This document shows positions 26,036-35,561 of a stretch of 64,000 nucleotides of DNA, piece after piece. A program made the translations under genes and the position numbers. Origin of the DNA: Spirulina subsalsa PCC 9445 (GTDB lineage: Bacteria; Cyanobacteriota; Cyanobacteriia; Cyanobacteriales; Spirulinaceae); assembly GCF_000314005.1 (NCBI RefSeq), contig NZ_JH980292.1:3010779-3074778 (forward strand), written 5' to 3'. Position 1 is the stretch's first letter; each line of letters starts with the position of its first letter. The notes under the pieces were generated by a model. That model did not search any database. It was given only the letters and a program-made list of their open reading frames with translations, and had not been told where the DNA came from.

Positions 26036-26208
26036 TATTCTCGGCGCGAGTGAAACCCTGTTGCAATGGATACTCCCGAAAGTGAGATTGAGTACAAACC
26101 TGTAGGGGGTATCCGTGAATAGGGAATAGACAAGAGGGAATCAGAATTGATCATCTAACAAGAATCAGGAATAATTGATGCAGTGATTGTCCCTCTTTCC
26201 CATAATCC

Positions 26209-28893
26209 ATGCAGCCGACCGATCCGAGTAAGTTTACCGAACAAGCCTGGGATGCTATTGTGAAATCCCAAGATGTAGCCCGTCGCTATGGCAATCAACA
26301 ACTGGAAATTGAGCATCTTGTGTTATCCCTCCTCGACCAAGAAGATGGACTCACTCAACGGATTCTCACCAAAGCCAATATTGATTTACCTCGCTTCCGG
26401 CAGCAAGTAGAATTATTTATCGGTCGTCAGCCTCGGTTTCCCTATGTTGAGCAATTGTATTTAGGGCGAGGCCTAGATGTAATGTTAGACCGCGCCGAGG
26501 CCTCCCGTGCCAGTTGGCAGGATAGTTATATCTCCGTAGAACATCTGCTCGTCGGTTTTGCCGAAGATGAACGGATGGGGCGGAAAGTGCTGCGGACGTT
26601 TAATCTGGACCCCCAAGATTTAGAGGCCGTCATTAAGTCCGTGCGAGGAACTCAGAAGGTCACAGAACAGAATTCTGAGGAAAAATACGAAGCCCTGAGT
26701 AAGTACGGCCGGGACTTAACAGAATTAGCCCGGGCGGGGAAATTAGACCCGGTGATTGGTCGGGATGAGGAAATTCGCAGCGTGATTCAAGTCTTGTCCC
26801 GTCGGTCCAAGAATAATCCCGTGTTGATTGGGGAGCCGGGGGTGGGGAAAACCGCCATTGCAGAAGGGTTAGCACAACGGATTATTAATGGAGATGTCCC
26901 CGAATCCCTGAAAAATCGCCAACTGATTGGGCTGGATATGGGGAGTTTAATTGCGGGGGCGAAGTATCGGGGGGAATTTGAAGACCGTTTACGTTCCGTT
27001 CTCCATGAAGTGACCCATTCCGATGGGCAGATTGTGCTATTTATTGACGAACTCCATACAGTAGTTGGGGCGGGGTCGCCGCAAGGGTCAATGGATGCGG
27101 GGAATCTGCTCAAACCCATGTTAGCCCGGGGTGAGTTGCGCTGTATTGGGGCGACAACGTTGGATGAGTACCGCAATCATATTGAAAAGGATCCGGCTCT
27201 AGAACGGCGCTTTCAACAGGTTTATGTGAAACAGCCTACGGTGGAGGATACCATCTCAATTTTGCGCGGCCTCAAGGAGCGTTATGAGGTGCATCATGGG
27301 GTAAAAATCATTGATGCGGCTTTAATTGCGGCGGCGACGCTTTCGGATCGTTATATTAGCGATCGCTTCCTCCCGGATAAAGCCATTGATTTAGTCGATG
27401 AGGCCGCCGCTAAACTGAAAATGGAAATCACCTCCAAACCTGTCGAGTTAGAAGACATTGACCGTCGCCTCATGCAGTTACAAATGGAGAAACTCTCCCT
27501 AGAAGCCGAAAATCAAACCCCCAGCCCCGGGGTGAGCAGTGTTTACAGTTCCTCCAAAGAGCGCCTCGAAAAAATTCAACAGGAAATCGCCGAACTCGAA
27601 CCCACCAAACAACGACTCTCCGCCCAATGGTCTGGGGAAAAACAACTGCTCGAAGAAATTAAAACCCTGCGCGAACAGGAAGAGCAACTGCGCTTACAAG
27701 TCAAACAGGCCGAAGATAGTTATGACCTCAACAAAGCCGCCCAATTAAAATATGGCAAATTAGAACTCCTGCAACAGCAAATTGAGGAAAAAGAAGTCCA
27801 ACTCAATGAACTACAATCCCAAGGTCAGGCCCTGTTACGAGAACAAGTCACCGAGGCCGACATTGCCGAAATTGTCGCCCGGTGGACGGGAATTCCCGTC
27901 CACCGTTTATTAGAATCCGAACGGCAAAAACTCCTACAACTCGAAAGTTATCTCCATCAGCGCGTCATCGGGCAACGAGAGGCCGTTTCCGCCGTCTCCG
28001 CCGCCATTCGTCGCGCCAGAGCGGGCATGAAAGACCTCGGCCGCCCCATTGGGTCGTTCCTCTTTATGGGGCCCACAGGGGTGGGAAAAACGGAATTAGC
28101 CCGCACCCTAGCCCAGGCCCTTTTTGATAGCGAAGAGGCCATGATTCGGCTCGATATGTCCGAATATATGGAAAAACACACCGTCTCCCGCTTAGTGGGT
28201 GCGCCTCCGGGCTATGTGGGCTATGAGGAAGGGGGACAACTGAGCGAAGCGGTGCGCCGTCGTCCCTACTCGGTGGTGTTATTGGACGAAGTGGAAAAAG
28301 CCCATCGGGATGTTTTTAACATTTTATTACAAGTCCTTGACGACGGGCGCATTACGGACTCTCAAGGGCGAGTGGTGGACTTTCGCAATACAATTATTGT
28401 AATGACCAGTAATATCGGCAGTGATTATATTTTGGAGTCTTTACAAGCCCAGCAGGAAGAGGGGAAAATGCAGGATCAGGTGATTCAAACCCTGCGCAAA
28501 CATTTCCGCCCAGAATTCCTCAACCGCATTGATGATTTAATTATTTTCCATCCTCTGACGCGAGACGAATTAAGGCAGATTGTGGGCTTACAGTTACAAC
28601 GGTTACAGCGTTTATTGAGTGAGCAGAAAATCACGTTAGAACTAACGGCGGCGGCTCAGGATTATATTGTAGAGGCAGGTTATGATCCGGTTTATGGGGC
28701 GCGGCCGTTAAAACGGGCGATTCAACGGGAGTTAGAGAATCCCCTCTCGACGAAGATTTTAGAAATGACGTTTACAGAAGGGGATACGGTGTTAATTGAT
28801 TGTCGGGAGCATCAATTATCTTTTATTAAGAAAACGACTCCCATTTTGCCCGCTTCTGAAGTGGTGATGACGGTAGAAACGGAGGTTGTTTAG
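26209..28893 (+). CDS. clpB: ATP-dependent disaggregase ClpB
   Basis: An 894-residue hexameric AAA+ unfoldase that rescues aggregated proteins with DnaK. The N-domain (residues 1-150) opens [20 protein letters not shown]. The first AAA has Walker [16 protein letters not shown] and Walker [14 protein letters not shown]; the middle coiled coil (about 420-550) is present and separates ClpB from ClpA/C; the second AAA has [26 protein letters not shown] and a C-terminal [17 protein letters not shown]. Whether it is the heat-inducible ClpB1 or the essential ClpB2 paralogue of cyanobacteria is not decided. No CIRCE-like inverted repeat was seen upstream. The gene is complete. Confidence 0.96.
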   Translation: MQPTDPSKFTEQAWDAIVKSQDVARRYGNQQLEIEHLVLSLLDQEDGLTQRILTKANIDLPRFRQQVELFIGRQPRFPYVEQLYLGRGLDVMLDRAEASRASWQDSYISVEHLLVGFAEDERMGRKVLRTFNLDPQDLEAVIKSVRGTQKVTEQNSEEKYEALSKYGRDLTELARAGKLDPVIGRDEEIRSVIQVLSRRSKNNPVLIGEPGVGKTAIAEGLAQRIINGDVPESLKNRQLIGLDMGSLIAGAKYRGEFEDRLRSVLHEVTHSDGQIVLFIDELHTVVGAGSPQGSMDAGNLLKPMLARGELRCIGATTLDEYRNHIEKDPALERRFQQVYVKQPTVEDTISILRGLKERYEVHHGVKIIDAALIAAATLSDRYISDRFLPDKAIDLVDEAAAKLKMEITSKPVELEDIDRRLMQLQMEKLSLEAENQTPSPGVSSVYSSSKERLEKIQQEIAELEPTKQRLSAQWSGEKQLLEEIKTLREQEEQLRLQVKQAEDSYDLNKAAQLKYGKLELLQQQIEEKEVQLNELQSQGQALLREQVTEADIAEIVARWTGIPVHRLLESERQKLLQLESYLHQRVIGQREAVSAVSAAIRRARAGMKDLGRPIGSFLFMGPTGVGKTELARTLAQALFDSEEAMIRLDMSEYMEKHTVSRLVGAPPGYVGYEEGGQLSEAVRRRPYSVVLLDEVEKAHRDVFNILLQVLDDGRITDSQGRVVDFRNTIIVMTSNIGSDYILESLQAQQEEGKMQDQVIQTLRKHFRPEFLNRIDDLIIFHPLTRDELRQIVGLQLQRLQRLLSEQKITLELTAAAQDYIVEAGYDPVYGARPLKRAIQRELENPLSTKILEMTFTEGDTVLIDCREHQLSFIKKTTPILPASEVVMTVETEVV

Positions 28894-28936
28894 GGAATCG
28901 GCAATCTTGACAAGTTAAGGCTCAACGTTAGAAGTC

Positions 28937-28990
28937 AAGGGAACAGGGAACAGGGGAGTTGATAATTATTACCTATTCCCTATTCCCTAA
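28937..28990. repeat. Short GGGAACAGGG / CCCTATTCC repeat
   Basis: Copies of GGGAACAGGG at 28940-28958 and CCTATTCCCTATTCCCTA at 28972-28989 form a reduced version of the composite repeat, between the convergent clpB and bicA genes. Confidence 0.6.
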
Positions 28991-29010
28991 CCCGGAGTAT
29001 TGACCAATAA

Positions 29011-30705
29011 TCAAGAGGGAACAGAAGCAGTCGGTTCTAACACCACGGGATCAATTAAGTTTTTCGCTTGTTGTAAAGCATCTAAACGAGTTTGTACCCG
29101 ATGATGTGAGGGAATTCGATCCAGAATATTAAAGCGTTGGAGACGTTGCTCAACCTTCCCTTCTGCCCCCACAATGAACACAGAAATTGATTTCTCGTAG
29201 GCTGTATCTACCAGTTTTTCAATGGCCAACGTAGCCGTTACACCCAACAACGGCACATCACTTAAATCCAGAATCACGACCTTGTAGTTATCTAAAATTG
29301 ATTGACGCTGGGTGATTGCTTTTGCTGCCCCAAAACTCATGGGCCCGCCTAAGTGTAACAGCAAGATTTGACCATGTGCGTCATGGAGCAACTGTTTAAC
29401 CTGCTCATTTTTCAGTAACTCATCGCTGGGATTATCAATAGCTTTAACTTTTTCCGATTGAATTTCCGCCAGACGATTAATGGTTAACACATTGGCAATA
29501 AATACACCCACACCCACCGCAACAATTAAGTCAACAAAGACCGTGAGCAACATTACCCCATACATAATGGCAGCGGCTTTTACTGATAATTTATGCGCCC
29601 GTTTAAGGAATTTCCAGTCAATAATATCAATCCCAACTTTGAGGGCAATCCCAGCTAAAACAGCTAGGGGAATATTCCGAGTTAATTCGGCCGCTCCCAA
29701 AATGACAACTAATAACACCCCAGCCCGTGCCATGCCCGAAAGTGCAGTTAATCCACCCGTTTGGATATTAACCACCGTCCCCATTGTGGCTCCGGCTCCC
29801 GGTAAACCTCCACACAAACCGGACATAATATTACCAATCCCTTGACCAATTAATTCTTTATTAGAATTATGTTCTGTTTGGGTCAAACTATCGGCAATCA
29901 CAGAGGTTAAGAGGGAGTCAATACACCCTAACATCCCTAAAACTAAACCATCAACCAGCATTTCCTCAATTAAGTCCGGGCGGAAGGTGGGGAATTGAAT
30001 GGTAGGCAGACCCAAGGTAATTTCCCCGATAATCCGGATTTCGCTATTGTGAAAGAAGATTAAATAAACGGCAGTCCCGGCAATTAAGGCAATGAGTTGA
30101 GGAGGACAAAAACGTTTAACTTGTTTTGGGGTGAGGTAAATTAAGGCAACGGTTAACACCCCTAAAATGGTTTCAAGGGGGTTAATATTATTGACCAAGT
30201 TGGGCAGATTTTGGACAATGCCTAAAACTCCCCCAGGGGGGTTGGCTTGGCCTAAAAAGGGGCCAATTTGTAAGATCACCATGATTAAACCAATCCCGGA
30301 CATAAAACCGGAAATCACGGTGTAGGGCATTAGGGTTATATATTTACCTAATTTTAATAAACCGAAAATAATCTGAAAAACCCCAGCCAACATGACGACG
30401 GTAAAGGCCATAACTAAGCCATTTTCGGGATCTTTGGCGATGAAACTGGCGACTACGGCAGTCATGACCACAGTCATGGGTCCCGTGGGCTCTGACATGA
30501 GGGTGGGTGTTCCCCCAAAGAGAGCGGCGAAGAAACCAACACAAACAGCGCCGTAGAGTCCGGCGGCTGGACCCGCACCAGAGGCCACACCGAAGGCGAG
30601 CGCCATCGGCAGTGAAATAATAGCGGCGGTGACTCCTCCGAGAAGATCACCCCGCAAGTTACGCAGGTGAATGGTATTTGTAACTTGAGTGATTGAAATA
30701 TTCAT
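29011..30705 (-). CDS. bicA: SulP-family sodium-dependent bicarbonate transporter
   Basis: A 564-residue SulP transporter with about 12-14 membrane segments and a C-terminal STAS domain (about residues 435-545, VVILDLSDVPLLGVTATLALE-like). Long blocks match the BicA family as I know it: GDLLGGVTAAIISLPMALAF, GGTPTLMSEPTGPMTVV, LGMLGCIDSLLTSVIADSLT, GGLPGAGATMGTVVNIQ, KVGIDIIDWKFLKRAHKLS. BicA is a low-affinity, high-flux Na+/HCO3- symporter of the plasma membrane feeding the CO2-concentrating mechanism. The divergent neighbour is a Na+/H+ antiporter, which would restore the sodium gradient; this pairing is known from other cyanobacteria. Sulfate transport is the main alternative. Confidence 0.9.
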   Translation of the reverse strand: MNISITQVTNTIHLRNLRGDLLGGVTAAIISLPMALAFGVASGAGPAAGLYGAVCVGFFAALFGGTPTLMSEPTGPMTVVMTAVVASFIAKDPENGLVMAFTVVMLAGVFQIIFGLLKLGKYITLMPYTVISGFMSGIGLIMVILQIGPFLGQANPPGGVLGIVQNLPNLVNNINPLETILGVLTVALIYLTPKQVKRFCPPQLIALIAGTAVYLIFFHNSEIRIIGEITLGLPTIQFPTFRPDLIEEMLVDGLVLGMLGCIDSLLTSVIADSLTQTEHNSNKELIGQGIGNIMSGLCGGLPGAGATMGTVVNIQTGGLTALSGMARAGVLLVVILGAAELTRNIPLAVLAGIALKVGIDIIDWKFLKRAHKLSVKAAAIMYGVMLLTVFVDLIVAVGVGVFIANVLTINRLAEIQSEKVKAIDNPSDELLKNEQVKQLLHDAHGQILLLHLGGPMSFGAAKAITQRQSILDNYKVVILDLSDVPLLGVTATLAIEKLVDTAYEKSISVFIVGAEGKVEQRLQRFNILDRIPSHHRVQTRLDALQQAKNLIDPVVLEPTASVPS

Positions 30706-30794
30706 TAAATGAGAGAGAGTTAATCAATTGATTCAGAGCCGAAGGCTAAGGAAAAACCAAGCATTGTATTGAAGAGAATCTATGTCAAAAGTAC

Positions 30795-30823
30795 AATCAT
30801 TGACTTCTATCTATGGTTAGATT
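30795..30823 (+). repeat. 29-bp direct repeat in the bicA/antiporter promoter region, copy 1
   Basis: Identical to the second copy (30901-30929) at 27 of 29 positions (AATCATTGACTT...CTATGGTTAGATT). The two starts are 106 bp apart, close to ten helical turns. They lie between divergent promoters and are likely protein-binding sites for a regulator such as a LysR-type CO2-response factor; that identity is a guess. Confidence 0.7.
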
Positions 30824-30900
30824 GTCAAAGTGACCAAGTTTGGGGTGGAAACCGGGTAAACTCTTTGGCTTATATTTACAATAATCAATGGCAAACTAAA

Positions 30901-30929
30901 AATCATTGACTTATGTCTATGGTTAGATT
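30901..30929 (+). repeat. 29-bp direct repeat in the bicA/antiporter promoter region, copy 2
   Basis: Second copy of the AATCATTGACTT...CTATGGTTAGATT element, ending 48 bp before the antiporter start codon. Copy 1 lies 90 bp upstream of the bicA ATG. Confidence 0.7.
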
Positions 30930-30977
30930 ACAAAAAAGACCGAAATAGCCTTTAATGGGGCAAAGTTGTAGTAGTAC

Positions 30978-32375
30978 ATGGAGATGATGTTATTAGAATC
31001 TTTGGCTCAGGGGTGGACGACTCCCCTATTGGCAACGGAAGCGGTATCTGAGAACAGCCCTACTATTCTGGCTGGGGTGCTGCTGAGTTTGGTGGTGATT
31101 TATGTGGCGAGTAAGTTGGGGGGGGAGTTATCCCGTCTGCTGAGTTTGCCTCCGGTGTTAGGGGAATTAGTCGGGGGGGTACTGATTGGAGCCTCGGCTT
31201 TGCATTTATTGGTCTTCCCTGAAGGGGGCGCAGAGGCTGGGACTTCGGTGATTATGGGGGTATTAAATGCTATTACTCCTCTCTCCCCGGAAGCGGCCAA
31301 TGAAGTGTTTGCCAGCCAAAGTGAGGTGATTTCCCTGTTGGCTGAATTGGGGGTGATTGTCCTGCTGTTTGAAATTGGGCTAGAGTCCAATTTGCGGGAA
31401 TTAATGAAGGTGGGCGTTCAGGCTGTTGTAGTCGCTGTGATGGGGGTGACTGTTCCCTTTGTCGCTGGCACGGCGGGCTTAATTCTTGTTTTTGGGGTTC
31501 CCACAATTCCGGCTATTTTCGCGGGGGCTGCCCTCACGGCTACCAGTATCGGCATCACGTCTAAGGTGTTGTCGGAAATTGGCCGTCTTAAGTCTTCGGA
31601 AGGTCAGATTATCCTCGGGGCGGCGGTGATTGATGATGTTTTGGGGATTATTGTCCTAGCGGTGGTGGCGAGTCTGGCGAAAACGGGTGAAGTGGATGTG
31701 ATGAATGTCATTTACCTGATTATTAGTGCTAGTGGCTTCCTGTTGGGGTCGATTTTGTTGGGGAAAGTGTTTAATCAGAGTTTTGTTGCGATCGCCGATA
31801 AACTCAAAACTCGCGGAAACCTTGTTATTCCGGCGTTTGTGTTCGCTTTCTTTATGGCGTTTTTGGCCAATGCTATCCACCTAGAAGCTATTTTAGGGGC
31901 TTTTGCGGCGGGTTTGGTGTTGGATGAAACCGACAAGCGCAAGGAGTTGGATAAGCAGGTGATGCCTATTGCAGATATTCTTGTGCCGATTTTCTTTGTC
32001 ACGGTAGGGGCGAAAACGGATTTAAGTGTGTTGAATCCGGCGAATCCCGCTAACCGTGAGGGATTGATTATTGCGGCTTTCTTAATTGTGGTGGCCATTG
32101 TCGGGAAGGTTGTCACCGGATGGACGGTTTTCGGGCAACCTAAGATTAACCGTTTAGCCATTGGGGTGGGTATGGTACCCCGGGGCGAAGTGGGGTTAGT
32201 CTTTGCTGGTGTGGGCAGTGCAAGCGGGGTTTTGTCGGAATCTCTCGATGCTGCCATTATTATGATGGTGATTCTGACGACCTTTTTGGCTCCTCCTTTC
32301 CTCCGTTTAGCGTTCCGTGACTCGGAGACGGAGGCGGAAGAAACGACGGTGATTTCCAATCCGGTTGAATCCTAG
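30978..32375 (+). CDS. Cation:proton antiporter, CPA2 family (NhaS3/NapA-like)
   Basis: A 465-residue membrane protein with about 12 hydrophobic segments and no cytoplasmic TrkA domain. Typical CPA2 features are LPPVLGELVGGVLIGASAL, ELGVIVLLFEIGLESNLREL, TATSIGITSKVLSEIGR, LGAAVIDDVLGIIVLAV (adjacent Asp pair expected for ion binding in Na+/H+ exchange) and VGMVPRGEVGLVFAGVG. It probably exports Na+ for H+ in the plasma or thylakoid membrane. The divergent bicA imports Na+ with bicarbonate, so the two gene products would work as a cycle. It resembles NhaS3 of Synechocystis, but the orthology is not proven here. Confidence 0.88.
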   Translation: MEMMLLESLAQGWTTPLLATEAVSENSPTILAGVLLSLVVIYVASKLGGELSRLLSLPPVLGELVGGVLIGASALHLLVFPEGGAEAGTSVIMGVLNAITPLSPEAANEVFASQSEVISLLAELGVIVLLFEIGLESNLRELMKVGVQAVVVAVMGVTVPFVAGTAGLILVFGVPTIPAIFAGAALTATSIGITSKVLSEIGRLKSSEGQIILGAAVIDDVLGIIVLAVVASLAKTGEVDVMNVIYLIISASGFLLGSILLGKVFNQSFVAIADKLKTRGNLVIPAFVFAFFMAFLANAIHLEAILGAFAAGLVLDETDKRKELDKQVMPIADILVPIFFVTVGAKTDLSVLNPANPANREGLIIAAFLIVVAIVGKVVTGWTVFGQPKINRLAIGVGMVPRGEVGLVFAGVGSASGVLSESLDAAIIMMVILTTFLAPPFLRLAFRDSETEAEETTVISNPVES

Positions 32376-32724
32376 GGTTATGGTTGGGGAATGGGGAATC
32401 TTGACAAGTTAGGACATCGGGAGTCGGGAGATTGCCTCTCCCCTGCTCCCCTGCTCCCCCTCTCCCCCTGTTCCCCGTTCCCTACCCTATTACAATTAGC
32501 GCGACGGGGTAGGTGTTTTTTTAGGGGGATGGGGAAAAATGGCTGAAATTCAAGGAGGGTCTGGGGTTGAAGGGCTTTGTTGTTCGGAGGGTGTCGCGCA
32601 CCTTACAGGGCAAGGGTTTCAGCCTTTTCTTGTCTTTTCCCGGAGGCTGTGTTATAGTTTTGGGGTGGGTGTCGCGCAAGTCAGGCGGGAAAGTCCCACG
32701 GGGTACGCATTCTAAGCCGCCGCT
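32376..32724. other. Repeat tract and leader-like region before a CRISPR array
   Basis: About 32418-32484 is another composite repeat (GGGAGTC, GATTGCCTCTCC, CCCCTGCT and CCCTGTTC words). From 32485 to 32724 no gene is visible. A 12-bp direct repeat GGGTGTCGCGCA occurs at 32589-32600 and 32667-32678. Its position next to the first CRISPR repeat makes this the likely leader, consistent with transcription on the + strand. Confidence 0.55.
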
Positions 32725-32838
32725 CTTGAAATGAGCTATAATGCCTATGAGGTATTGAAACCAAGGTTTACCGTTGACAAGAAAGTTGGAAAACGGGTAA
32801 ACTTGAAATGAGCTATAATGCCTATGAGGTATTGAAAC
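32725..32838 (+). CRISPR. Minimal CRISPR array: two 37-bp repeats, one 40-bp spacer
   Basis: Two identical 37-bp repeats (32725-32761 and 32802-32838) beginning CTTGAAATGAGC and ending GAGGTATTGAAAC are separated by a single 40-bp unique spacer (32762-32801). The 3' end ATTGAAAC is the classical crRNA 5' handle of type I and type III systems, which sets the direction as +. No cas gene is present in the window, so the array is an orphan here and would depend on Cas proteins encoded elsewhere. It ends 29 bp from the stop of the convergent kinase gene. Confidence 0.85.
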
Positions 32839-32867
32839 CCTAATTCCCTACTCGCAAACTGATCAAA

Positions 32868-35561
32868 CTACGGCTCATCCCCAAGGGGACGGGTCACATC
32901 TTCAACGGGGCTAAGTGCGGTGTGTTCCTGTTGCTTCCGGGATAAAGGACGATTGACATTTTCCGGCGGCAATGGGGCTGTTTTTTCGTCAAGGGTATGG
33001 GAACCCGTCTGTTTAGGGAATATCCCATCAGAATCGTCCTGATTCGGTTCTAGGGCTGTGATCTCCTCGTCTGGGAGGGGCTGAGTGGTCGCTTCTACGG
33101 GATCAAGAGCTGTGATTTCCTCGTCTGGGAGGGGCTGAGTGGTCGCTTCTACGGGATCAAGGGCTGTTACCCCTTCCTCCTCGGCGAGGGGTTGGGTGGC
33201 CGCGTCGGAGGTTGACATAAAGGCTGTGGAGGGGACGGACTCTGGGGCTGTGGGGGTGTAGGTCTGATGACGATGGGGGAGGTGGGCGAGTTGGTGCTGA
33301 AAACGCTTGATTAGGGGCTGTAGGTCGAATAGAACATCTTTGGCATTTTGGTAGCGATCGCGCACATGGGACCGAATCATCTTATTCAGGATAGCCGCTA
33401 GTTCTGGACTCACCCCGAAACTGTAATGTTGCCACAGTAACTCCCCTGTGCGAGGATCTTCTTCCAATTGGGTGGGATGAAGTAAGGTTAAAGCCCGAAT
33501 CGCAATCATTCCGGCGGCATAAATATCACTACTAAAACGAGGTCGCCCAACGGCCTGTTCTTTGGGAGTGTAGCCTTTTGTCCCGATGGCAATGGTGAGG
33601 TTGGTTTGATGTTCGGGATCATCTTGCCATTGCATCTGCATTTCCTTCACCGTGCCAAAATCAATCAACACCAATTTATGATCCGACTGACGACGAATAA
33701 TATTATCCGGTTTAATATCCCGGTGAATCACCCCCTGATCATGAATGAACACCAACACCTCTAAAATGTCCCGCAACAGGTCAATGACTTCCGCTTCCGA
33801 GAAAGGGACATCCCGCACTAATTCTTGACCCAAGGGATGGCCTTCTATTAATTCCTGCACTAAATAAAACTCGTCCCCTTCCTCAAAATAGGCCAACAGT
33901 TGGGGGATTTGGTCATGTTTACCTAAGCGTTCGAGGGTTTCTGCTTCTTTAATAAATAAACGCTTGGCCAGTTGCCAGTAACGAGGATCATTGCTGCTGG
34001 GATGGAGTTGTTTAACCACACATTGGGGTTGTCCCGGCCGCAAGGTATCTAAAGCAATATACGTCTCACCAAATCCCCCAGCACTGAGTTTTTTTAGCAC
34101 TTGATAGCGCCCCACTAATTTAGTCGCCAAAACTTCCCGTTCTCGTTCCGCGAGGAGGTCGTGAAAGTCGTCTTGTTGGGCAATAATTTCTTGAATAATG
34201 GGCGAGGAGGCGTAATGTTTTAAGGTAGTGCGCAGGTTCTGCTTAATTAAGAATTCTCGCACGACTCCCAAGGTAGCGGTAGAGATACCCGTTAAGGCCA
34301 ACAGGGTGAGGGGAACAGCAGTAGGGATCAAGGTTTGGGCGTAAAAACAGAGGATATAACTCCCCCCACCCCACACCACCATAAACCCCACAGTCCACAG
34401 AACACTGTGTAGCCAATATTTCCGTTGACTAATCCAAGCGCCAAGGAGGAGGGTGGAGACGAACACGACGGCACCTTTAGTCAGGGGATGGGGAAAAGCC
34501 TCCCGTAGCGCTTCCCCGGTGAGGAGGGTTGCGATCGCGTTGGCATGGATTTCAATTCCCGGCATCCGTTCATCTACGGCGGTTCGGTGGAAATCTTGGG
34601 CGAGTTCAGATGTCACCCCCACCAGTACAATTTTGTCCTGAAAGTAGGCCCCACTGCCTAAATAACTCTGCCAGTTCTCAGGATCCAGTAAATCCACAAA
34701 AGGAATATATTCAAAGCTGTAGCGTGGTCCCCGGAAGAATATCCCCTCACCGGGTCCCTCGATGGCGTTTAAACCCGCCCCTTGTACCGTCGCTTGGGCA
34801 AAAGACGGCATTCCCCCGATAAATTCTTGAAACAGTTCCTGTAAGTCGGGGTTAAATTGAATCCAAGTCTCCTGAAATACCCGCCCTAAACGATGAATCC
34901 GCCCGTCATTCTCATAGAGATAATTGATAGAACCGAGATTCAAATTCGGCACAGTCTCGGCAAATTGGGGAGAGATTAAGCGCAACATTTCCCCCCGTCG
35001 GATGTTGCTTTGTTCGTAGCTGGCCGCCAAAACGACCCGTTTTCCGTAGTTCTGGAGGGCTTGTTCTAGGGCTTGATCATCCTCGACTCCGTAACCACTG
35101 GGTAGGTCAAACAGTAGGTCAAAAGCAATTACCTTTGCTCCACTGTCTAAGACCTTTTGGATAATTTCTGCATAGACTTGGCGCTCCCAAGGCCAGCGTT
35201 GAATGGGTTCGAGATAGGTTAAATCCGGGTTCTGGGGGTAGCTGGTGCCTTGGGCAATGGAATAGTCATCAATGGCAATAATGACGATATTTTCCGGCAC
35301 TCCCGAGGGGGGATGGAGATGAAACCAGAGGGTGCGCAGTTGGTTGTCTAACCATTGCACCGTAGCGTTATTTTGGGCAGAGGCGATCGCACCACAAAGC
35401 GCCCAAAAGACCATCATCCCCACACTCGCCCGTTGCCAATAGACTCGCTTCCCCACCAAGGCCGAATTATCGGTTTTGGATCGAGATCCACTACTGAGAT
35501 CCTTGGGTTGCGGAGAACCCGGTTTTTTGCGCCAAAATTGCCATTGAGAAGGAATCGCCAT
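32868..35561 (-). CDS. CHASE2-domain membrane serine/threonine protein kinase
   Basis: An 897-residue sensor kinase. A first membrane helix (about residues 46-66) leads into an extracytoplasmic CHASE2 domain (about 75-375; IVIIAIDDYSI, DSGAKVIAFDLLFD, KIVLVGVTSELAQDFH), then two or three membrane helices (about 380-450), then a cytoplasmic kinase (about 485-755): GAGGFGETY-like loop SAGGFGETYIAL, catalytic HRDIKPDNII and LIDFGTVKEM. The tail holds 18-residue repeats with core TALDPVEATTQPLPDEE, encoded by 54-bp tandem DNA repeats (about 33055-33170). It should phosphorylate Ser/Thr in response to an external signal. Its ATG overlaps the flavodiiron stop by one base (TAATG), which implies translational coupling. 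Confidence 0.93.
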   Translation of the reverse strand: MAIPSQWQFWRKKPGSPQPKDLSSGSRSKTDNSALVGKRVYWQRASVGMMVFWALCGAIASAQNNATVQWLDNQLRTLWFHLHPPSGVPENIVIIAIDDYSIAQGTSYPQNPDLTYLEPIQRWPWERQVYAEIIQKVLDSGAKVIAFDLLFDLPSGYGVEDDQALEQALQNYGKRVVLAASYEQSNIRRGEMLRLISPQFAETVPNLNLGSINYLYENDGRIHRLGRVFQETWIQFNPDLQELFQEFIGGMPSFAQATVQGAGLNAIEGPGEGIFFRGPRYSFEYIPFVDLLDPENWQSYLGSGAYFQDKIVLVGVTSELAQDFHRTAVDERMPGIEIHANAIATLLTGEALREAFPHPLTKGAVVFVSTLLLGAWISQRKYWLHSVLWTVGFMVVWGGGSYILCFYAQTLIPTAVPLTLLALTGISTATLGVVREFLIKQNLRTTLKHYASSPIIQEIIAQQDDFHDLLAEREREVLATKLVGRYQVLKKLSAGGFGETYIALDTLRPGQPQCVVKQLHPSSNDPRYWQLAKRLFIKEAETLERLGKHDQIPQLLAYFEEGDEFYLVQELIEGHPLGQELVRDVPFSEAEVIDLLRDILEVLVFIHDQGVIHRDIKPDNIIRRQSDHKLVLIDFGTVKEMQMQWQDDPEHQTNLTIAIGTKGYTPKEQAVGRPRFSSDIYAAGMIAIRALTLLHPTQLEEDPRTGELLWQHYSFGVSPELAAILNKMIRSHVRDRYQNAKDVLFDLQPLIKRFQHQLAHLPHRHQTYTPTAPESVPSTAFMSTSDAATQPLAEEEGVTALDPVEATTQPLPDEEITALDPVEATTQPLPDEEITALEPNQDDSDGIFPKQTGSHTLDEKTAPLPPENVNRPLSRKQQEHTALSPVEDVTRPLGDEP

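Noticed and set aside
31775-32359. 194-codon frame antisense to the antiporter gene
   Set aside because: Shadow of a well-supported membrane protein gene on the other strand; composition is not protein-like.
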